Below are positions 35,143 through 39,180 of a DNA stretch of 39,180 nt, piece after piece. Position 1 is the stretch's first letter, and every line of letters begins with the position of its first letter. The position numbers and the translations under genes are program-made. This stretch comes from a virus: positions 1-39,180 of the IMG/VR virus record IMGVR_UViG_3300025325_000074; one strand, given 5' to 3'. The notes under the pieces are model-generated. The model saw nothing but the letters and a program-made list of their open reading frames with translations. It searched no databases and had not been told where the DNA came from.

Positions 35143-36360
35143 ATGGCGAACACCTTTCAGGATCCGCTCTGGTACCTCAAGGAGGTCGGGCGGGGGTACG
35201 AGAACTCGCTGACGTTCATCGCGCACGTGAAGCGCATCGCGTCGAGCGAGTACAAGGTCGAGGGCGCGAAGGTTGGCAACACCGTCAACTATCGGCTGCC
35301 CCCGCTGTTCATGGTGTCGGACGGTCAGGCGCTGGACGTGCAGAACATCCAGAACCGATCGGTGCCGATCACCCTGACCAACCAGAAGCACGTGGACATG
35401 GGTTGGTCCACGTGGCAGGAGACGACTGAGCTGAACACGGCGATGGAGGAGACGAAGGCCGCGGGCAACGCCCTGGCGTCCGTCATCGACGCGCTGGCGT
35501 TCTCGACGGTCTACAAGGACGTGTACAACGCCGTCGGCACGCTGGGCACGACACCCACGACCCGGCTGACGTACCTCACGGCTGGGCGCCTGCTGACGGA
35601 CCTCGCCGTGACCAAGCAGGGTCGCAATGCGGTGCTGGATCCGGAAGCCGCGATCCAGATCGCGGACACCGTGGCGGCCATGTTCAACCCGCGTGAGGAG
35701 TCGTCCGAAGCCTTCCGTGAAGGGTTCATGGGTAAGGGGCTCGGACTCACGTTTTACGAAGACCAGAACGTGGCCACGTTCACGAGCGGAGCCGCTACCG
35801 GCGCAAGTACGCCCTTGGTGAACGGCGCGAACCAGACCGGCTCGAGCCTGATCACCGATGGCTGGTCCAGCTTCTCCGGAGTCAAGGGAGACACCTTCAC
35901 TCTGGGAGGGGTGTTCTCGGTCAACCCGCTGAGCAAGAAGTCCACCGGACGGCTACAGCGCTTCGCGCTCACCGCGAACGTATCGGACACCGCGGGCGAT
36001 GCCACTCTCAGCATCACGCCGTCGATCGTCACGTCGGGCGCGTACCAGAACGTGAGCAACAGCCCGGCCAACAACGCGGTGCTCACCTACTGGAACATGG
36101 CTGCGGGCGGAACGTTCGCCGCGACCGTGTCTCCGACGTCGATGGTATTCCATCCCGCGGCGTTCGCGTTCGTGACCGCGGACCTGGTCAAGCCGAACGG
36201 TGGCGCCAACGTCGAGCGGATCAGTTCTCCCGCTCGAGGAGTGGCGCTTCGTATGGCTGAGCAGTGGGACGTCCGCACCGACCAGAACATCACGCGCATC
36301 GACACGATCGTGGGCGCTGCGACGCTCGACGCTCGTTTCGCTGTTCGCGCGCAAGGGTAG
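35143..36360 (+). CDS. P22-type major coat protein (HK97 fold)
   Basis: 405 residues, near the 430 of P22 gp5. Hallmarks of the P22 coat family include 'ANTFQDPLWYLKEVGRGYEN', 'GNTVNYRLPPLFMVSDGQAL' and 'NRSVPITLTNQKHVDMGWST', then 'GFMGKGLGLTFYEDQNVATF' and a C-terminal region 'WDVRTDQNITRIDTIVGAAT' with 'ARFAVRAQG'. It forms the T=7 icosahedral shell. A short GGGCC/GGCCC hairpin lies in the 34-base gap before the ATG. The upstream scaffold and downstream accessory genes complete the head cluster. Confidence 0.92.
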   Translation: MANTFQDPLWYLKEVGRGYENSLTFIAHVKRIASSEYKVEGAKVGNTVNYRLPPLFMVSDGQALDVQNIQNRSVPITLTNQKHVDMGWSTWQETTELNTAMEETKAAGNALASVIDALAFSTVYKDVYNAVGTLGTTPTTRLTYLTAGRLLTDLAVTKQGRNAVLDPEAAIQIADTVAAMFNPREESSEAFREGFMGKGLGLTFYEDQNVATFTSGAATGASTPLVNGANQTGSSLITDGWSSFSGVKGDTFTLGGVFSVNPLSKKSTGRLQRFALTANVSDTAGDATLSITPSIVTSGAYQNVSNSPANNAVLTYWNMAAGGTFAATVSPTSMVFHPAAFAFVTADLVKPNGGANVERISSPARGVALRMAEQWDVRTDQNITRIDTIVGAATLDARFAVRAQG

Positions 36361-36369
36361 GAGGGAGCC

Positions 36370-37014
36370 ATGGCGCTGACGAGAACGACTCTCTCGAGTG
36401 CGGTGGGCGTGGATGACACGTCCATCGTCGTAGCTTCCGCGACCGGTTTCGCCACGGGACGTCTGCTCCGCATCGACCAGGAATTCCTGCAGGTGGCGCA
36501 GTCGTACAACGGCACGGCGACCACGATCCCGGTGCTGCGTGGCCGGGAAGGCTCGCTGACCTCGGCGCACGTGGTCACTGCGGGTGTCGTCGTGGGCACT
36601 CAGGCGGACGATTGGGACGAGCCCGGTACGGGCGTCCCGGTCGGCAACATCACTGCGGGCCGGCCTCGGATCATCGAGTCGATCACCGCCGACAACTCGA
36701 CGGTGGTCCACACCCCGGCTGGGTCCGACCATGTCGTGATCCTGAACGGGACGGGCGTCATCAACCTGACGGTCCCGATCCCCACGACCGACATGGACGG
36801 TGACGAGCTGGTGATCGTGGGCAACGGCACGGCGGCGCACGTCGTGACGTTCACCGGTGGTGTCGGGGGCGAGGGCGCGAGCTACGACGTGCTCACGTTC
36901 AACAGCGGGGGCCCGGTGGCTGTGCGCTTCATCGCGTGCAACGCCGTGTGGCTCGCGTACACACAGCCCGCATGGACGGGCACCGTGACCAACTTGGTCG
37001 CGGGCATCGCGTGA
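36370..37014 (+). CDS. Head-associated protein, paralogue of the 38025 product
   Basis: 214 residues with a TAGGAGGGA ribosome site. The N-terminal 80 residues ('LTRTTLSSAVGVDDTSIVVA', 'SATGFATGRLLRIDQEFLQV', then 'IPVLRGREGSLTSAHV') resemble the 38025 product: both have 'tLsst.l....g..d..i.v.sa.G...G..l.id.E...v......v.l.RG..Gt....H'. The C-terminal half is a beta-type domain. It lies directly after coat, so a decoration or head-surface role is likely. No enzymatic motif. Confidence 0.6.
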   Translation: MALTRTTLSSAVGVDDTSIVVASATGFATGRLLRIDQEFLQVAQSYNGTATTIPVLRGREGSLTSAHVVTAGVVVGTQADDWDEPGTGVPVGNITAGRPRIIESITADNSTVVHTPAGSDHVVILNGTGVINLTVPIPTTDMDGDELVIVGNGTAAHVVTFTGGVGGEGASYDVLTFNSGGPVAVRFIACNAVWLAYTQPAWTGTVTNLVAGIA

Positions 37015-37022
37015 GGGTGGCC

Positions 37023-37832
37023 ATGAGCAACTTCATCACCCGACTCCGGCGCTCGCTCGTCTTCGCGCTGACGCTGGCTGCGCTGTCGAGCGGCATCCTT
37101 CTCGCGGCTGTGGCGCGGACCCTGCCGACGTTCACGGCGGACGGCTCCGCAGCAGCCACTCCCACGCGTACCGGCTCCTATGGGGAGGCCTACACCCTCC
37201 CCCTGGGCGCGGGCAAGATGTACGCCTACGCCGACGAGGGATCGTACTACTGCACCTACAACGTGACGGACGGGACGGGGATCGCGGGCCATGCGGCTCC
37301 GGTGCAAGCGGATCTCTCGACCAAGCCGCTGCTGCACGTCTTCAACGCGAGCACGACCAAACGGCTCTATCCCGACTTCGTTCGGATCCGCATGACGGCG
37401 ATCGGCGCCGGATCAAGCACAACCGACTTCACCTTGTGGGCTGACAACAACGGGTCTACCGTCAAGACGTCGGGTGGGACCGTGGCAACCGTCGTCAATA
37501 CGCTTGTCGGTGGCGCGGCTGACGGCGACTCCATCGTGAGCTTCGGTGCGGTTGTGGCAACCGCCGCAGCGACCGAGAAGAGGCTCGATCATCAGCGTCT
37601 GCGGTCCACGGTGTCTGTGGTCGAGGACCAGTACTTCTTCGGCTTCGGCAACACCGGGTACGGTCCACCCACGGGCGGGGTCACGATGGCGGGTACCGCT
37701 GTCGTCGGGCTGAACGTCCACTTTCCTCCTGTCGTTGTCCCGCCAGGCGGGAACTTCAAGCTGGTGAAGTGGGCGACGTCGCAGTCCGGAGCGGATTCGT
37801 ACGAGTACACACTCTGCTATGCCCGGCGGTAA
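37023..37832 (+). CDS. Head-region protein with signal-like N-terminus
   Basis: 269 residues from ATG 37023 (GAGGGTGG just upstream). The N-terminus 'FITRLRRSLVFALTLAALSS' followed by GILLAAVA has the basic-plus-hydrophobic shape of a Sec signal or anchor. Next comes 'FTADGSAAATPTRTGSYGEA' and 'YTLPLGAGKMYAYADEGSYY', then a beta-rich region to the end. The body looks like a phage structural protein of the head-decoration kind. The export-like start is unexpected among head genes. Confidence 0.6.
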   Translation: MSNFITRLRRSLVFALTLAALSSGILLAAVARTLPTFTADGSAAATPTRTGSYGEAYTLPLGAGKMYAYADEGSYYCTYNVTDGTGIAGHAAPVQADLSTKPLLHVFNASTTKRLYPDFVRIRMTAIGAGSSTTDFTLWADNNGSTVKTSGGTVATVVNTLVGGAADGDSIVSFGAVVATAAATEKRLDHQRLRSTVSVVEDQYFFGFGNTGYGPPTGGVTMAGTAVVGLNVHFPPVVVPPGGNFKLVKWATSQSGADSYEYTLCYARR

Positions 37833-37835
37833 CTG

Positions 37836-38024
37836 ATGGGCAAGGCTCAGGCGTCCGACGTCGAGTATCCCAAGGTGTTGGACACTCGGCTCGGAACGGT
37901 CGTCGTGTTGAACGCCAAGCAAGAGGCGGCCATCATCGGCCGGCATGCGAAACTGCGGCTGGTCAAAGCCGCAACGGGTGATACGGTCGTATACGAAGGC
38001 GAGAAGGCGGAGGGCGAGAAGTAG
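37836..38024 (+). CDS. Small beta-rich protein in the head cluster
   Basis: A 62-residue protein starting 3 bases after the upstream stop and directly abutting the next ATG. The sequence has 'VLDTRLGTVVVLNAKQEAAI' and ends in a Lys/Glu-rich tail ('YEGEKAEGEK'). No family recognised. Small genes in this place often encode head-joining or decoration factors, but nothing specific supports that here. Confidence 0.55.
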   Translation: MGKAQASDVEYPKVLDTRLGTVVVLNAKQEAAIIGRHAKLRLVKAATGDTVVYEGEKAEGEK

Positions 38025-38486
38025 ATGGGCAACCTCGTCACGCTGTCGAGCACGACGCTGATTTCCCCGCTCGGGCGGGAGGATGGCGAAGCCTATGTCG
38101 CCAGCGTCGCCGGCCTGTCGGACGGCACGCGGCTGTACATCGACCGTGAGTCGGTAGCGGTGATCGGCAACCCACTGGCGAACCCTGTCCGGCTCCGCCG
38201 TGGCCAGGACGGAACTGGAGCCGAGCTGCACCCGAACGGCGCAACGGCTTGGATCGCGCAGCCGGACCAGCTCTACTCGCGCGATCCGGCAGGACTGCCG
38301 CCGACCGAGCTGTTGGTGTCTCCGTGGATCAACGTGCTCACGGGCGCTGTGTGGTTTGCGCAGGGCGATGCTGTGGGGCCCGGGGCATCCACGACCCTGC
38401 GGAGGTGGACGAAGCAAGAGACGACGTACACGGTGGGCGCCCTGGGTGTCGAGACGATCACGCAGGCGCCCACAGCATCCACGTAG
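38025..38486 (+). CDS. Head-associated protein, paralogue of the 36370 product
   Basis: A 153-residue protein abutting the previous stop. The N-terminal part 'LVTLSSTTLISPLGREDGEA' with 'VRLRRGQDGTGAELHPNG' parallels the N-terminus of the 36370 product. The C-terminal part is different ('WINVLTGAVWFAQGDAVGPG'). The shared module suggests a common docking domain for two head or neck proteins. Role inferred from position. Confidence 0.55.
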   Translation: MGNLVTLSSTTLISPLGREDGEAYVASVAGLSDGTRLYIDRESVAVIGNPLANPVRLRRGQDGTGAELHPNGATAWIAQPDQLYSRDPAGLPPTELLVSPWINVLTGAVWFAQGDAVGPGASTTLRRWTKQETTYTVGALGVETITQAPTAST

Positions 38487-38495
38487 GGAGGACTC

Positions 38496-39014
38496 ATGGA
38501 CAGGGTGTTCGACCTCAACCCAGCCAACGATCCGGCGCCGGATCAGATCCCGTCGTTCCGCTATCCGGATCTGAGTCCGTACGCTCAGGAGATGCGGGGT
38601 TGGGAGACGCGGAACCGAATCCCCGGGTACGACCCGAAGAACCACCCGTACCCGCGCATGCTGTACCGGGCGTCGCGACACCTGAACGCCGAGGGCGTTC
38701 CGGTCGGGAAGCTACTGGTGATCGACCCTGAGGACGAAGCGTTCTCGCGACGCAACTACTTCACCGTGGCGAGCGAGCAGGAGCACCGTCGGGCACTCGC
38801 CGAAGGCTGGTCTGACAGCGTGGAGGACGCACTGAAGCGCGCCACTCGCGACGAAGACAGCCTCTCGGTGGCCGCCGCGCACAGGCTGTACGAGGACAAG
38901 CGCCTGAGCGAGACGGCGCGCGCCGAGGCGCGAGCAGCGGACGAGGAAGCGTTCGAGCATCTGCCCGAGATCCCGGAGCAGCCGAAGACAAAGCGGAAGG
39001 CTAAGCAGTCGTAG
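38496..39014 (+). CDS. Head/neck-region protein, unknown function
   Basis: 172 residues with a TAGGGAGGAC ribosome site. A Pro-rich start ('MDRVFDLNPANDPAPDQIPS') leads to 'KNHPYPRMLYRASRHLNAEG', then a helical C-terminal half with acidic and basic clusters and a Lys-rich end (KTKRKAKQS). The motif 'P.MlYk......' is common in small proteins between coat and head-tail adaptor genes. It is followed 6 bases later by the second copy of the gp4-like start. Confidence 0.55.
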   Translation: MDRVFDLNPANDPAPDQIPSFRYPDLSPYAQEMRGWETRNRIPGYDPKNHPYPRMLYRASRHLNAEGVPVGKLLVIDPEDEAFSRRNYFTVASEQEHRRALAEGWSDSVEDALKRATRDEDSLSVAAAHRLYEDKRLSETARAEARAADEEAFEHLPEIPEQPKTKRKAKQS

Positions 39015-39180
39015 GCTCATGTGGCCGTCAGCACTGTCGCCGACATCTGCCGTGGGGCGCTACAGGCGCTAGGCGTCCTCGCGTCGGGCGAGGTGATGTC
39101 TGCAGCCGACGGCGACCTGGCGCTCGAGCTACTCAACGGCCTTCTGGATCAGTGGGCGGCTGACAACCGCGCCATCTACT
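38995..39180. repeat. Terminal overlap, right copy (same as 1-186)
   Basis: Repeats bases 1-186 with G39122 for A128 and C39170 for T176. It contains the end of the 38496 gene, the GTG at 39021 and the first 53 codons of the gp4-like gene, cut by the window end. The partial gene is not a second gene but the same locus read twice. Confidence 0.9.

Noticed and set aside
1-39180. Lysogeny genes (integrase, CI/Cro pair, attachment site)
   Set aside because: No tyrosine or serine recombinase motif, no divergent repressor-type pair and no attP-like tRNA fragment were found. The small 9039 gene is not enough to claim a lysogeny switch.
38995-39180. Second, truncated gp4-like gene at the right end
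   Set aside because: It is the same locus as 27-186 seen again through circular overlap, differing at two silent sites, not a gene duplication.

Overview
This window is an essentially complete, circularly assembled genome of a tailed double-stranded DNA phage of the short-tailed P22-like type. Bases 1-186 recur as 38995-39180 with two synonymous differences, so the unit length is about 38,994 bp. Every gene but one reads on the + strand. Genes are packed with ATGA, GTGA, TGATG and TTGA stop/start overlaps, which is typical of phage operons. The sequence is GC-rich throughout. I infer a GC-rich Gram-negative host from several Sec signal peptides, a lipobox protease and spanin/holin-like membrane proteins. 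I see no integrase, CI-type repressor, DNA polymerase or RNA polymerase. The phage is therefore probably virulent and relies on host replication and transcription machinery, but absence of evidence is weak here.

Region by region (the circle is cut inside the late operon). (a) 28243-39014 and on through 27-8913 is the packaging, head and tail module. It runs: small terminase, large terminase split by a LAGLIDADG intein, P22-type portal, scaffold, P22-type coat, decoration or accessory proteins, gp4-like and gp10-like head-completion proteins, a GNAT-like protein, ejection-type proteins (one with toxin-like cargo domains), and a tail fibre. (b) 8914-9438 is a structured control region with two good sigma70-type promoters and a small regulator-like gene. 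(c) 9451-12819 is recombination and nucleic-acid metabolism: a Sak4-like ATPase, a RecB-type nuclease, a NinB-like protein and a PD-(D/E)XK nuclease. (d) 12816-17568 is an unusual run of proteins with signal peptides. It holds tail-fibre-like and collar-like proteins and ends in a subtilisin-family lipoprotein protease whose gene carries an antisense HNH endonuclease gene. (e) 17568-21645 is a probable lysis region: membrane and coiled-coil proteins, a DUF5675 protein next to a second HNH endonuclease, a DUF4214-glycosidase fusion, a tRNA-Met and a holin-like protein. (f) 21649-24427 encodes a second fibre with four 71-residue repeats, plus accessory proteins. (g) 24526-26280 is replication initiation: a DUF1376-type protein and a helicase-loader-like protein. 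(h) 26277-28239 is a cluster of very small genes opened by a strong promoter and a 35-unit hexanucleotide tract.

How the parts fit together. The early region supplies annealing and nuclease functions plus a replication initiator pair that would recruit host polymerase. The late region makes a P22-like capsid filled by a headful-type terminase and closed by gp4-like and gp10-like proteins. The ejection proteins travel in the capsid. The secreted cluster looks aimed at the infected cell's envelope or surface.

The most striking items are three homing-endonuclease insertions, each handled differently. The terminase insertion is an intein. The subtilase insertion is an antisense gene whose complement stays open exactly at the propeptide/enzyme boundary. 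The DUF5675 insertion is an HNH gene that took over the host gene's start and is followed by a reconstituted start. The other standout is a Gly-Pro repeat tract whose wobble pattern supports a reading frame different from the one its start codon opens.
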